This document shows positions 17,888 to 26,489 of a DNA stretch of 64,000 nt, piece after piece; the stretch's first letter is position 1, and each line of letters opens with the position of its first letter. A program made the translations under genes and the position numbers. Under the pieces are notes generated by a model, which worked only from the letters and a program-made list of their open reading frames with translations, was not told where the DNA came from and did no database searches. The DNA is from Geodermatophilus sp. TF02-6. GTDB lineage: Bacteria > Actinomycetota > Actinomycetes > Mycobacteriales > Geodermatophilaceae. The stretch covers positions 208,856 through 272,855 of the forward strand of contig NZ_QOHF01000004.1 in NCBI RefSeq assembly GCF_003319115.1, written 5' to 3'.

Positions 17888-18823
17888 GTGACCGCCCGTA
17901 CCGCCGACGCGCGCGCCGCGCTGCCGCCGCCGCTGGCCGAGGCGCTGGCCGGCTACGAGGAGCACCTGCGCTCACAGCGGGACCTGTCCGAGCACACCGT
18001 GCGCGCCTACGTCGGTGACGCCGTCTGGCTGCTGGACCACCTCGTCCGGCGCGGTGGCGGGCGCGTCGACGACCTCGACCTGGCGACCCTGCGCAGCTGG
18101 CTGGCGCAGGGCCGCACCCGCGGCGCCGGGCGGGCCACCACCGCCCGCCGGGCCGCCGCGGCCCGCTCGTTCACCGGCTGGGCGCGGCGGGCCGGGCTGA
18201 GCCCCGAGGACGTCGGCCTGCGGCTGGTCAGTCCGAAGGCGCACCGCACCCTGCCCGACGTGCTCGCCCCCGACCAGGCGCGGACGGTGGTGGAGTCGGC
18301 CGCCGGTGCCGAGGAGCCGGTCGGCCTGCGCGACGCCCTCGTCCTCGAGCTGCTCTACGCCAGCGGCATCCGGGTCAGCGAACTGGTCGGGCTCGACGTG
18401 GACGACGTCGACCGCGGCCGGCGGCTGCTGCGCGTGCTCGGCAAGGGACGCAAGGAGCGCAGCGCGCCCTACGGTGCCCCGGCCGAGCGGGCCCTGGACG
18501 CCTGGCTCACCCGCGGCCGGCCCGCCCTGGTCACCGACCGGTCCGGGCCGGCGCTGCTGCTCGGGGTGCGCGGACGCCGCCTCGACCCCCGGGAGGCCCG
18601 GCGCACCGTGCACGCGGCCGTGGCGGCCGCCCCCGGTGCCCCCGACATCGGTCCGCACGGGCTGCGGCACTCCGCGGCCACGCACGTGCTCGAGGGCGGC
18701 GCCGACCTGCGCTCGGTCCAGGAGCTGCTCGGCCACGCCAGCCTCGCGACCACCCAGATCTACACGCACGTGACCGTGGAGCGGCTCCGGGCCGTCCACG
18801 CCCAAGCGCACCCGCGCGCCTGA
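17888..18823 (+). CDS. xerC: Tyrosine recombinase XerC
   Basis: Site-specific recombinase that resolves chromosome dimers with XerD. The 311-aa protein has an N-terminal SAM-like domain ([19 protein letters not shown]) and a catalytic domain with Arg in [12 protein letters not shown], Lys in LGKGRKER, HxxR in [12 protein letters not shown], His in [11 protein letters not shown] and nucleophile Tyr in IYTHV. GTG 17888. Ninety-five bases separate it from dprA. Confidence 0.95.
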   Translation: MTARTADARAALPPPLAEALAGYEEHLRSQRDLSEHTVRAYVGDAVWLLDHLVRRGGGRVDDLDLATLRSWLAQGRTRGAGRATTARRAAAARSFTGWARRAGLSPEDVGLRLVSPKAHRTLPDVLAPDQARTVVESAAGAEEPVGLRDALVLELLYASGIRVSELVGLDVDDVDRGRRLLRVLGKGRKERSAPYGAPAERALDAWLTRGRPALVTDRSGPALLLGVRGRRLDPREARRTVHAAVAAAPGAPDIGPHGLRHSAATHVLEGGADLRSVQELLGHASLATTQIYTHVTVERLRAVHAQAHPRA

Positions 18824-18837
18824 GAGGACCGCCGTCC

Positions 18838-19737
18838 GTGTCTGAGAGAGTTGCCGTGCGCGCCACCGGATCGCGCACCACCGTCCCCACCCCGAGGCCG
18901 CCGACCGCCGGTCTCCGACAGCCGGGAGCGCAGACAGTGCCCGAGGCCACCATCGACCGGCTCGACGAGACCCGCGACGACGCCGACGCCGCGCTGGCCG
19001 AGCTGTGGGCCGACTACGTCACCGACCGTGACCCGGCGCTGCGGGACCGGCTGATCCTGCACTACGCGCCGCTGGTCAAGTACGTCGCCGGGCGCGTGGG
19101 CAGCGGCCTGCCGGCGCACGTCGAGCAGGCCGACCTGGTCTCCTACGGCACCTTCGGGCTGATCGACGCGATCACCCGTTACCAACCCTCGCGGGAGGTG
19201 AAGTTCGAGAGCTACGCGATGGCGCGCATCCGCGGGGCGATCATCGACGAGCTGCGCAGCACCGACTGGATCCCGCGGTCGGTGCGGATGCGGGCCCGCC
19301 AGTACGAGCGGACCGTCGCCGCCCTGGAGAGCCGGCTGCAGCGCAGCCCCACCGAGGAGGAGGTGGCCGCGGAGATGGACATGGACGTCGAGGAGGTCCG
19401 CAGGTTCCTCGGCCAGCTCTCGCTGGTCAACGTCGTCGCCCTCGACGAGCTGCTCTCCGACGACGAGGGCGGCGCCCCTCGGCTGGTCGACACGCTGCAG
19501 GACACCCGGGCGTTGGACCCGCAGGCCGTGGCCGAGCACGGCGAGGCCCGTCAGCTGCTGGCCCGCGCGGTCGAGCAGCTGCCCGAGAGGGAGAAGGTCG
19601 TGGTCAGCCTCTACTACTTCGAGGGCCTGACCCTGGCCGACATCGGCCGCGTGCTCGGCGTCACCGAGAGCCGCATCTGCCAGCTGCACACCAAGGCCGT
19701 CCTGCACCTGCGCTCCAAGCTGGCCGACATCGCGTGA
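18838..19737 (+). CDS. whiG: RNA polymerase sigma factor WhiG/FliA type
   Basis: Alternative sigma factor of the sigma-28 class; in Streptomyces it starts sporulation of aerial hyphae, and elsewhere it drives motility genes. The 299-aa product shows region 2 ([42 protein letters not shown]), region 3 ([14 protein letters not shown]) and region 4 ([33 protein letters not shown]). GTG 18838 has GAGAGGA nine bases upstream. A GTG at 18937 is an alternative, because the first 33 residues are not conserved. The position between xerC and rpsB matches whiG in other actinobacteria. Confidence 0.92.
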   Translation: MSERVAVRATGSRTTVPTPRPPTAGLRQPGAQTVPEATIDRLDETRDDADAALAELWADYVTDRDPALRDRLILHYAPLVKYVAGRVGSGLPAHVEQADLVSYGTFGLIDAITRYQPSREVKFESYAMARIRGAIIDELRSTDWIPRSVRMRARQYERTVAALESRLQRSPTEEEVAAEMDMDVEEVRRFLGQLSLVNVVALDELLSDDEGGAPRLVDTLQDTRALDPQAVAEHGEARQLLARAVEQLPEREKVVVSLYYFEGLTLADIGRVLGVTESRICQLHTKAVLHLRSKLADIA

Positions 19738-20157
19738 TCCCGTGCTCCTCGATGCACCCGCTGCCACCGGTTCGGCCAGGGGAGGCGTTCGGAGCGGCCT
19801 CCGCCCGGCCCGGTCGATGACCGCGGCGATGCCCGAACCGCGGTGGTCGACGCTGTCGCGCTGGCTCCAGCGGCCCGGCGTCTCCTGCTGCTGGTCGAGT
19901 GGGATCGGCTCGGGGACCACACCGTCGGGCGTGGCTCCGCCGGCCACCAACGGTGGGAGGCGCTGCTCCGCTCCTCCCACACCCCTTCCCACGGTCGAGC
20001 ACCTCCACGAGGTCCCCGGCGCCGTCCCCGTCCGTGGCAGCAGCAACGCCGGTGTCGCGGCCGGACACCGGCTGGACCTGCGACGGGTACGGACGGTGCC
20101 CGCGGGCTGGAACGGATCCCCGCGGCGCGGGTGGGCGCAGGAAGGACCCGATGCGGC
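19738..20157. other. Non-coding or decayed stretch after whiG
   Basis: About 420 bases between whiG and the MNT-HepT fusion. Open frames cross it on both strands, but their translations are Arg- and Pro-rich with no family I recognise. It may contain remnants of a lost gene or the control region of the fusion gene. An AGGAAGGA at 20139-20146 could be that gene's ribosome binding site. Confidence 0.5.
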
Positions 20158-20994
20158 ATGGGACATGCGCGTGTGGGAGGCGTGCGGCGCGACGACGGTG
20201 TCCAGGCGGCCGGCGTCGACCGCGAGCGACTGGTCGCCGCGCTGCGCGCCGCGGGGGCGCGCTTCGCGTACGTGCACGGCAGTCGCGTCCACGGGTCCCC
20301 GCGGGCGGCGTCGGACCTCGACGTCGCGGCCTGGTTCGACGATCCGGACAGCCGTCCGTGGACGCTGGACCTCCCCGACGTCGTCGACCTGGTCGCGCTC
20401 GACCGCCTGCCGCTCGATGTCGCCGGCCGGGTGGCCGTGGACGGCGCCCTGCTGTTCGACGACGACCCGCCCGCGCGCGTGCGATGGGAGGCCGACACCC
20501 GGCTGCGCTACTTCGACGAGGTGTGGCGCCGCAGAGCGGCCAACCGGGACTTCCTCGCGGCCCGGCGGATGGTTGACGTCGAACGCGTCGTCGCGCTGCT
20601 GCGTCGCCTCGACGTGGAGGTCGCCTACCTGCAGGCACGGGCGGCGCAGGACCGGGTCGCGCTGCGCGCCGACGAGGAGCGCCTGAGTGGCCTCAAGTAC
20701 CGCTTCGTGACGGCTCTGGAGACGCTGGTCGACATCGCGCAGCACCTGTGCGCCTCCGAGGGCTGGGGCCCCCCGCGGTCCAACGCGGACAGCGTCCGGC
20801 TCCTCGGCGCCCAGGCGGTCGTCCACGACGCGCTGGCGGTGCGGTTCGCCGCTGCCGTCGGCTTCCACAACGTGCTCGCGCACCAGTACGCCGAGGTGGA
20901 CGACGACCGGGTGGTCGCCAACCTCGACGACGTCGGTGACCTCGTGCGCTTCATCGAGCTGACGTCGCGCTGGGTCGCGGCCCGTCAGGACTGA
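20158..20994 (+). CDS. Fused MntA-like nucleotidyltransferase and HepT-like protein
   Basis: A 278-aa single chain joining two halves of the MNT-HEPN (type VII) toxin-antitoxin system. Residues ~25-120 form a minimal nucleotidyltransferase with the MntA adenylylation signature GSX10DXD exactly (Gly41-Ser42, Asp53-Leu-Asp55), then VVDLVALDRLPL. Residues ~140-275 match HepT/DUF86. The toxin motif RX4HXY reads HNVLAHQY (His237 in place of Arg, His242, Tyr244), so the catalytic Arg is missing while the Tyr that MntA modifies is kept. ATG 20158 follows AGGAAGGA at 11 bases; GTGs at 20173, 20182 and 20200 are alternatives. No partner gene is nearby. Confidence 0.8.
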   Translation: MGHARVGGVRRDDGVQAAGVDRERLVAALRAAGARFAYVHGSRVHGSPRAASDLDVAAWFDDPDSRPWTLDLPDVVDLVALDRLPLDVAGRVAVDGALLFDDDPPARVRWEADTRLRYFDEVWRRRAANRDFLAARRMVDVERVVALLRRLDVEVAYLQARAAQDRVALRADEERLSGLKYRFVTALETLVDIAQHLCASEGWGPPRSNADSVRLLGAQAVVHDALAVRFAAAVGFHNVLAHQYAEVDDDRVVANLDDVGDLVRFIELTSRWVAARQD

Positions 20995-21097
20995 CTGTGA
21001 GCACGGTCACGAGCGGGAGGAGGTCGCGGCCCAGGTCCGGTCGAGGCGCCACGGGCACGCATCCAGCGGCACGGCAGGAGCAGGGCAGCGACCCGAC

Positions 21098-21613
21098 TCA
21101 CCCGAGCGGCAGCAGTCGCACCTCGGGCGGTTCCAGCAGGCCGAGCGGGTCGAGGTAGGTCTGCCCGCGGCGCAGCCCCCAGTGCAGGCAGGCCGCCGCC
21201 GGGCACCCCGCGTGCCCGGCGGCCAGCGTGCCCAGCGGAGAGCCGCGGGTGACCACCTGGCCGGCGCCGACGGTCGGGTCGACCGGCTCGTAGGTGGTCC
21301 GCAGGCCACCGGCGTGGTCGACGCTCACGACCGGCCGTCCGGCCACCATCCCCGCGAAAGCGACGACGCCGTCCCCCGCAGCCAGCACGGCCGAACCCGG
21401 CGACCCGGCCAGGTCCACCCCCCGGTGCCCGGCGCCGTAGCGGTCCGGCGGCGGGTCGAACGGGCGGGTCACCGCGCCGTCCACGGGCCGCTGCCAGAGC
21501 ACCGCGACCGTCGCGTCCGGACCAGCGCCGGTCGCGGGCGCGGCGTTCGCGGGGACGGCGGCGCAGAGCAGGGCCGCCGCGAGCAGCAGGGGAGCGAGGA
21601 CGGCGAGGCGCAC
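21098..21613 (-). CDS. Secreted M23-family peptidoglycan endopeptidase
   Basis: A 171-aa exported peptidase (LytM/lysostaphin fold). The N-terminal hydrophobic signal (LAPLLLAAALLCAAVPANA) ends near residue 24. Zinc-site motifs are GHRGVDLAG (His-x3-Asp) and CLHWGLRRG. It probably trims cell-wall cross-links or acts as a division regulator. The GTG start is on the minus strand, divergent from rpsB. A short M23 protein beside rpsB is a common actinobacterial arrangement. Confidence 0.92.
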   Translation of the reverse strand: MRLAVLAPLLLAAALLCAAVPANAAPATGAGPDATVAVLWQRPVDGAVTRPFDPPPDRYGAGHRGVDLAGSPGSAVLAAGDGVVAFAGMVAGRPVVSVDHAGGLRTTYEPVDPTVGAGQVVTRGSPLGTLAAGHAGCPAAACLHWGLRRGQTYLDPLGLLEPPEVRLLPLG

Positions 21614-21915
21614 GTCGGCGAGCCTGGGTCCGGCGCCGACGGGGCGGGGCGGTCTGGGCTCACCTGTGGACGGCCCCGGCCGCTGGGGAAACCGGTTCCC
21701 GACGAGGCGTATGCTGACAGGCGCGGTCCGCCCCGCGCGGATCGACTTCGCGCGTCCTCACACCCGCTCCGAGCGGGTCAGCCGCCACCTCGGTCCCATC
21801 AGCACCGCGGGCACAGTGGCGCAGCCGGACGCCAGGGCGGTGCGCCACCCGGTGCCCGCGACAACCGAGCAGCGCGGCCGCCAGCGGCCGCGCGCAGAAC
21901 AGAGAGGCTGCGGCC
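21614..21915 (+). promoter_or_regulatory. rpsB promoter region and leader
   Basis: A 300-base divergent region. TATGCT at 21710-21715 is a good -10 candidate for rpsB; upstream lies GGGGAAACC without a clear TTGAC-type -35. The ~195-base leader has small inverted repeats (such as CCGCTC/GAGCGG near 21768) and no ORF, compatible with S2-type feedback control (inference). Confidence 0.5.
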
Positions 21916-22833
21916 ATGGCAGTCGTCAGCATGAAGCAGCTGCTCGACAGCGGCGTCCACTTCGGGCACCAGACCCGCCGGTGGAACCCGAAGATGAAGC
22001 GCTTCATCTTCACCGAGCGCAACGGCATCTACATCATCGACCTGCAGCAGACGCTCGGCTACATCGACCGTGCCTACGACTTCGTCAAGCAGACGGTCGC
22101 GCACGGCGGCACGATCCTGTTCGTCGGCACCAAGCGCCAGGCGCAGGAGGTCGTCGCCGAGCAGGCGCAGCGGGTCGGCATGCCCTACGTCAACCAGCGC
22201 TGGCTGGGCGGCATGCTCACCAACTTCTCCACCGTCCACCGGCGGCTGCAGCGGCTCAAGGAGCTCGAGGACATGGAGCAGACCGGCGTCATGGCCGGCC
22301 TGTCCAAGAAGGAGCAGCTCGGCCTGACCCGGGAGAAGGCCAAGCTGGAGCGCAGCCTCGGCGGCATCCGCGACATGCAGAAGGTGCCCAGCGCCATCTG
22401 GGTCGTCGACACCAAGAAGGAACACATCGCCGTCGGTGAGGCCCGCAAGCTGGGCATCCCGGTCGTGGCGATCCTCGACACCAACTGCGACCCCGACGAG
22501 GTCGACTACAAGATCCCGGGCAACGACGACGCCATCCGCAGCGCCGCGCTGCTCACCCGCGTGGTCGCCGACGCCGTCGCCGAGGGCCTCATGGCCCGCT
22601 CGGCCGCGCAGGCCAACGCCGGGCGCGAGGACGGCGGCGAGCAGGCCATCGGCGGCGACGAGCCGCTGGCCGACTGGGAGCGCGAGCTGCTCACCGGCCA
22701 GCAGGGCGATGCCGCCGAGCCCGCCCCGCTGCCGGAGACCCCGGCCGACCCGCCGACCGTCACCGTCGGCGAGGTCGCCCCGGTCGAGGGCATCCCCGCC
22801 ACCAGCGGCGGCAAGGACGCCAACGTCGTCTGA
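21916..22833 (+). CDS. rpsB: 30S ribosomal protein S2
   Basis: Structural protein of the small subunit. The 305-aa sequence carries the S2 motifs [20 protein letters not shown] and [16 protein letters not shown], and the [13 protein letters not shown] signature. The last ~55 residues are an acidic, Pro-rich extension typical of actinobacterial S2. ATG 21916 is preceded by AGAGAGG. A family A hairpin sits right after the stop. Confidence 0.98.
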   Translation: MAVVSMKQLLDSGVHFGHQTRRWNPKMKRFIFTERNGIYIIDLQQTLGYIDRAYDFVKQTVAHGGTILFVGTKRQAQEVVAEQAQRVGMPYVNQRWLGGMLTNFSTVHRRLQRLKELEDMEQTGVMAGLSKKEQLGLTREKAKLERSLGGIRDMQKVPSAIWVVDTKKEHIAVGEARKLGIPVVAILDTNCDPDEVDYKIPGNDDAIRSAALLTRVVADAVAEGLMARSAAQANAGREDGGEQAIGGDEPLADWERELLTGQQGDAAEPAPLPETPADPPTVTVGEVAPVEGIPATSGGKDANVV

Positions 22834-22894
22834 AGAAGGACCCCGTCCCTCTCACCCCTCGCAGGCTCGGGGTGAGCCTCCGGACGGGGCCGAC
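22834..22894. repeat. Family A hairpin repeat between rpsB and tsf
   Basis: The clearest copy. Outer stem CCCCGTCC (22841-22848) with GGACGGGG (22882-22889), inner stem CTCACCCC (22851-22858) with GGGGTGAG (22869-22876), loop TCGCAGGCTC. Both stems are perfect, and the inner stem differs from other copies on both sides in a compensating way. Confidence 0.9.
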
Positions 22895-22939
22895 CGTGCT
22901 TTCCCCGCACCACACCACCCAGACATCGAGGGAAGTGAC

Positions 22940-23755
22940 ATGGCTGGCTTCACCGCAGCCGACGTCAAGCGTCTCCGCGACGCCACCGGCGCCGGCATGA
23001 TGGACTGCAAGAAGGCGCTCACCGAGGCCGACGGCGACTACGACAAGGCCGTCGAGCTGCTGCGCATCAAGGGCGCCAAGGACGTCGGCAAGCGCCTCGA
23101 GCGCTCGACCACGAACGGCGTCGTGGTCACCAAGGACGGCGCGCTGCTCGAGCTCGACTGCGAGACCGACTTCGTCGCCAAGAACGCCGACTTCGTCGCG
23201 CTGGCCGAGCGCCTGCTCGACGTCGTCCTCGAGACCCGGCCGGCCGACGTCGACGCCGCGCTGGCCACCGAGGTCGACGGCCAGACCGTCGCCGCCCTCG
23301 TCGAGGCCGAGTCGGCCCGCATCGGTGAGAAGCTGGTGCTCAACCGGTTCGTCGTGTTCGACGGCCAGACGGCCACTTACCTGCACAAGCGGGCCACCGA
23401 CCTGCCCCCGGCCATCGGTGTCGCCGTGCAGTACAGCGGCGGCAGCGAGGACGCCGCGCGCGCCCTGGCGATGCACATCGCCGCCGCGCGCCCGCGCTAC
23501 CTGACCCGCGACGAGGTGCCGGTCGAGGTGGTCGAGACCGAGCGGCGCGTGGCCGAGCAGACCGCCAAGGAGGAGGGCAAGCCCGAGCAGGCGATCAGCA
23601 GGATCGTCGAGGGTCGGGTCAACGCCTACTACAAGGACTTCGTCCTGCTCGAGCAGCCGTCGATCACCGAGCCCAAGCGCACGGTCGAGCAGATCGTCGA
23701 CGAGGCCGGCCTGACCGTGGAGCGGTTCGCCCGCTTCGAGGTCGGCCAGGCCTGA
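22940..23755 (+). CDS. tsf: Elongation factor Ts
   Basis: Guanine nucleotide exchange factor for EF-Tu. The 271-aa protein has the UBA-like N-terminus ([20 protein letters not shown], then [10 protein letters not shown]) and the TDFVAKN motif that contacts EF-Tu. ATG 22940 has GAGGGAAG at a good distance. Downstream of rpsB as in nearly all bacteria, with a hairpin repeat between them that may lower read-through. Confidence 0.98.
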   Translation: MAGFTAADVKRLRDATGAGMMDCKKALTEADGDYDKAVELLRIKGAKDVGKRLERSTTNGVVVTKDGALLELDCETDFVAKNADFVALAERLLDVVLETRPADVDAALATEVDGQTVAALVEAESARIGEKLVLNRFVVFDGQTATYLHKRATDLPPAIGVAVQYSGGSEDAARALAMHIAAARPRYLTRDEVPVEVVETERRVAEQTAKEEGKPEQAISRIVEGRVNAYYKDFVLLEQPSITEPKRTVEQIVDEAGLTVERFARFEVGQA

Positions 23756-23756
23756 A

Positions 23757-23815
23757 CGAGGAACCCGTCCTCCCCACCCCTTGCAGGCTCGCGGCGGGAC
23801 CCTGCAGGGAGGCCG
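23757..23815. repeat. Degenerate family A repeat after tsf
   Basis: Recognisable by CCCGTCCTCCCCACCCC followed by a TTGCAGGCTC loop (one change from the family loop) and CCCTGCAGGGAGG. The stems are partly broken. It precedes a separate perfect hairpin. Confidence 0.7.
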
Positions 23816-23818
23816 ACC

Positions 23819-23850
23819 GCCGGCCCCGTCCCCTCCGGGACGGGGCCGGC
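23819..23850 (+). terminator. Perfect 14-bp hairpin after tsf
   Basis: GCCGGCCCCGTCCC (23819-23832) pairs fully with 23837-23850 around a CTCC loop. The stem is very stable without a T-run. Probably ends the rpsB-tsf transcript. Confidence 0.75.
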
Positions 23851-23943
23851 GGTGTGTCGGGGCCCGAACGCGGGAGCCCCTGCCCGGGAGAGGACGCGAG
23901 GCGGATGCGGCAGGATCAGGGGACCGCAGCGAGGGGAGAACCG

Positions 23944-24729
23944 TTGACCGACACCGCCGCGCCGAGTGCCACCGTGCCGCTGTCCGCGCCGACCGCCTTC
24001 CAGCCCGCCGACCGGGCCGGGTACAAGCGGGTCCTGCTCAAGCTGTCGGGGGAGACCTTCGGCGGGGGCAGGGTCGGCGTGGACGCCGAGATCGTCAAGG
24101 GCATCGCCACCCAGCTGGCCGAGGTGGTCGGCAAGGGGGCCCAGGTGGCGGTCGTCATGGGCGGCGGCAACTTCTTCCGCGGCGCCGAGCTCTCCCAGGC
24201 CGGCATGGACCGCACCAAGGCCGACTACATGGGCATGCTGGGCACGGTCATGAACTGCCTGGCGCTGCAGGACTTCTGCGAGAAGGCCGGGCTGGAGACC
24301 CGCGTGCAGTCGGCGATCACCATGGGGCAGGTCGCCGAGCCCTACATCCCGCGCAAGGCCATCCGGCACCTGGAGAAGGGGCGCCTGGTGATCTTCGGCG
24401 CCGGCGCCGGCATGCCGTACTTCTCCACCGACACGGTGGCCGCCCAGCGGGCGCTGGAGATCGAGTGCCAGGTCCTGCTGATGGGCAAGAACGGTGTGGA
24501 CGGCGTCTACGACGACGACCCGCGCGCCAACCCGGACGCCGTCATGTACGACGACCTCGACTACGGCACGGTACTGGCCAAGCAGCTCAAGGTGGCCGAC
24601 GCGACGGCGATCAGCCTGTGCATGGACAACCGCATGCCGATCGTCGTGTTCAACCTGCTGCGCGACGGCAACATCGCCCGTGCCGTGGCAGGTGAGAGGA
24701 TCGGGACGCTGATCAGCGACCCGGACTGA
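23944..24729 (+). CDS. pyrH: Uridylate kinase
   Basis: Converts UMP to UDP for pyrimidine nucleotide supply. The 261-aa protein belongs to the amino-acid-kinase fold: [43 protein letters not shown] and [20 protein letters not shown] 23944 is chosen because GAGGGGAG lies at the right distance (23931-23938) and family homology begins soon after. An in-frame ATG at 23905 is an alternative, but CAGGAT upstream could be a -10 that starts the mRNA inside that extension. Confidence 0.93.
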   Translation: MTDTAAPSATVPLSAPTAFQPADRAGYKRVLLKLSGETFGGGRVGVDAEIVKGIATQLAEVVGKGAQVAVVMGGGNFFRGAELSQAGMDRTKADYMGMLGTVMNCLALQDFCEKAGLETRVQSAITMGQVAEPYIPRKAIRHLEKGRLVIFGAGAGMPYFSTDTVAAQRALEIECQVLLMGKNGVDGVYDDDPRANPDAVMYDDLDYGTVLAKQLKVADATAISLCMDNRMPIVVFNLLRDGNIARAVAGERIGTLISDPD

Positions 24730-24802
24730 CCGCCGACGCCGACCCGCCCGCAGACCCGTGACGCCCGCGGCGGAGGCTCCGCCGCACCAGGAGGAGAGAC
24801 CC

Positions 24803-25360
24803 GTGATCGACGACACCCTGCTCGACGCCGAGGAGCGGATGGACAAGGCCCTGTCGGTCGCGCGGGAGGACCTCGGCTCGGTGCGCACCGGCCGCGCGGC
24901 CCCGAGCATGTTCAGCAAGGTCCTGGTCGACTACTACGGAGCGCCCACGCCGGTGCCGCAGATGTCGTCGATCACCGTGCCCGAGGCGCGGATGGCGGTC
25001 ATCAAGCCGTACGACAACAGCCAGCTGTCGGCCATCGAGAAGGCCATCCGCGACAGCGACCTGGGCGTCAACCCGACCAACGACGGCCAGATCATCCGCG
25101 TGGTCTTCCCGCAGCTGACCGAGGAGCGCCGCCGCGACCTGGTCAAGATGGCCCGACACAAGGGCGAGGACGCCAAGGTGGCCGTCCGCAACGTGCGGCG
25201 CCGGGCCAAGGACGAGCTCGACCGGATCGTCCGGGACGGCGAGGCCGGCGAGGACGAGGTGCGCCGGGCGGAGAAGGAGCTCGACGACCTCACCGCCAAG
25301 CACGTGCACGGCATCGACGAGGCGGTCAAGCACAAGGAGTCCGAGCTGCTCGAGGTCTGA
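24803..25360 (+). CDS. frr: Ribosome recycling factor
   Basis: With EF-G it splits post-termination ribosomes. The 185-aa length is the family norm. Motifs: [40 protein letters not shown] and a long C-terminal helical arm rich in Lys and Glu. GTG 24803 has AGGAGG eight bases upstream. Between pyrH and cdsA as in most bacteria. Confidence 0.97.
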   Translation: MIDDTLLDAEERMDKALSVAREDLGSVRTGRAAPSMFSKVLVDYYGAPTPVPQMSSITVPEARMAVIKPYDNSQLSAIEKAIRDSDLGVNPTNDGQIIRVVFPQLTEERRRDLVKMARHKGEDAKVAVRNVRRRAKDELDRIVRDGEAGEDEVRRAEKELDDLTAKHVHGIDEAVKHKESELLEV

Positions 25361-25370
25361 GCCGCCGCCT

Positions 25371-25438
25371 GCGCCCATGACCTCCGTGCGCCCATGACCT
25401 CCGTGCACCCATGACCTCCGTCCGCCCATGACGACCGA
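25371..25438 (+). repeat. 17-bp tandem repeat forming three ATGA-linked mini-ORFs before cdsA
   Basis: Four 17-base units start at 25371, 25388, 25405 and 25422. Each has an ATG (25377, 25394, 25411, 25428). The first three open six-codon frames (MTSVRP, MTSVHP, MTSVRP), each ending in a TGA that overlaps the next ATG as ATGA. The fourth ATG is the cdsA start. The units also contain ACCTCC, which resembles the anti-Shine-Dalgarno end of 16S rRNA. Confidence 0.92.
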
Positions 25439-26447
25439 CCGCGACACCGGGCCGATCCCCATCGTCGGCCCGCTCCCGGCGCCTCCTCCACCGCGGCCGG
25501 TGACGGAGCTGCCGACGGCGGACCTGCCGACGGCGGACCTGCCGGTGGCGGAGCCGGCGACCGCCGAGCCGGCCACCCCGGGGCCGGCCCACGAGGTCCC
25601 GGACGGCGGAGGCGCCCACGTGTCGCCGGGCAAGCCCCCGGGGCGGGCCGGGCGCAACCTGGTCGCCGCCATCGGCGTGGGCCTCGGCCTCGGTGCGGTC
25701 ATCCTGACCTCGCTGCTGGTGTACCGCCCCGCGTTCCTGCTGGTCCTGACCGCCGCCGTCCTCGTCGGCGTCGTCGAGCTGACCCGCGCCCTGGCGGCCG
25801 GCGGCGTCCGCGCGCCCCTGGTGCCGGTGCTGGTCGGTGCGCTGGCGATGACCGCCCTGGCCTGGACGCGCGGCCCCTCCGGCCTGGTCGTCGGGCTGTT
25901 GCTCACCGTCCTCGCCGTCCTGCTGTGGCGGCTCGGGGACGGCCCCGAGGGCTACCTGCGGGACACCTCGGCCGGCGTCCTGGTCGCCCTCTACGTCCCG
26001 CTGCTCGCCGGGTTCGCCGTCCTGCTGCTGGTACCCGACGACGGCGCGGCGCGGGTGCTGGCGTTCATCGCCACCGTGGTCGGCAACGACGTCGGCGGCT
26101 ACGCGGCGGGCGTGCTGTTCGGCAGGCACCCCATGGCCCCCTCTGTCAGCCCCAAGAAGTCCTGGGAGGGGATGGCCGGATCGGTGGTCGCCTGCGTGCT
26201 CGTCGCCACGCCGATCGTGGTGCTCGCCCTCGACGGTCCGTGGTGGGGCGGGGTGCTGTTCGGGATCGCGCTGGCGGCGAGCGCGACCATCGGCGACCTC
26301 GGCGAGTCGCTGGTCAAGCGCGACCTCGGCATCAAGGACATGGGCCAGCTCCTGCCCGGCCACGGCGGGATCATGGACCGGCTGGACTCGCTGCTGCCCT
26401 CGGCCGCCGTGGCCTACCTGCTGCTGTCCTGGGTCGCTCCGGCCTGA
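25428..26447 (+). CDS. cdsA: Phosphatidate cytidylyltransferase
   Basis: Makes CDP-diacylglycerol for phospholipid synthesis, in the inner membrane. The 339-aa protein has a cytoplasmic N-terminal ~70 aa rich in Pro, Thr and Ala with short repeats (TADLP twice, then AEPAT twice), followed by about eight hydrophobic segments. The family signature SLVKRDLGIKDMGQLLPGHG lies near the C-terminus. ATG 25428 is the last of four ATGs in a tandem repeat, and its ATGA overlaps a mini-ORF stop. There is no clear ribosome binding site, so initiation may depend on coupling. Confidence 0.95.
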   Translation: MTTDRDTGPIPIVGPLPAPPPPRPVTELPTADLPTADLPVAEPATAEPATPGPAHEVPDGGGAHVSPGKPPGRAGRNLVAAIGVGLGLGAVILTSLLVYRPAFLLVLTAAVLVGVVELTRALAAGGVRAPLVPVLVGALAMTALAWTRGPSGLVVGLLLTVLAVLLWRLGDGPEGYLRDTSAGVLVALYVPLLAGFAVLLLVPDDGAARVLAFIATVVGNDVGGYAAGVLFGRHPMAPSVSPKKSWEGMAGSVVACVLVATPIVVLALDGPWWGGVLFGIALAASATIGDLGESLVKRDLGIKDMGQLLPGHGGIMDRLDSLLPSAAVAYLLLSWVAPA

Positions 26448-26472
26448 GGGACCCCCGCTCGGGGCGGGTCCC
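26448..26472. terminator. Hairpin between convergent cdsA and DUF952-GNAT genes
   Basis: GGGACCC (26448-26454) pairs with GGGTCCC (26466-26472) directly after the cdsA stop and 18 bases from the end of the convergent gene. Likely works in both directions. Confidence 0.6.
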
Positions 26473-26489
26473 GGGAGAGGGCCGTGGGG

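Noticed and set aside
19899..20576. Plus-strand frames in the gap after whiG
   Set aside because: Arg/Pro-rich translations without homology; the real gene begins near 20158 in another frame.
25371..25438. 17-bp array considered as a CRISPR array
   Set aside because: Units are contiguous with no spacers, and no cas genes are present; the start-codon chain explains it.
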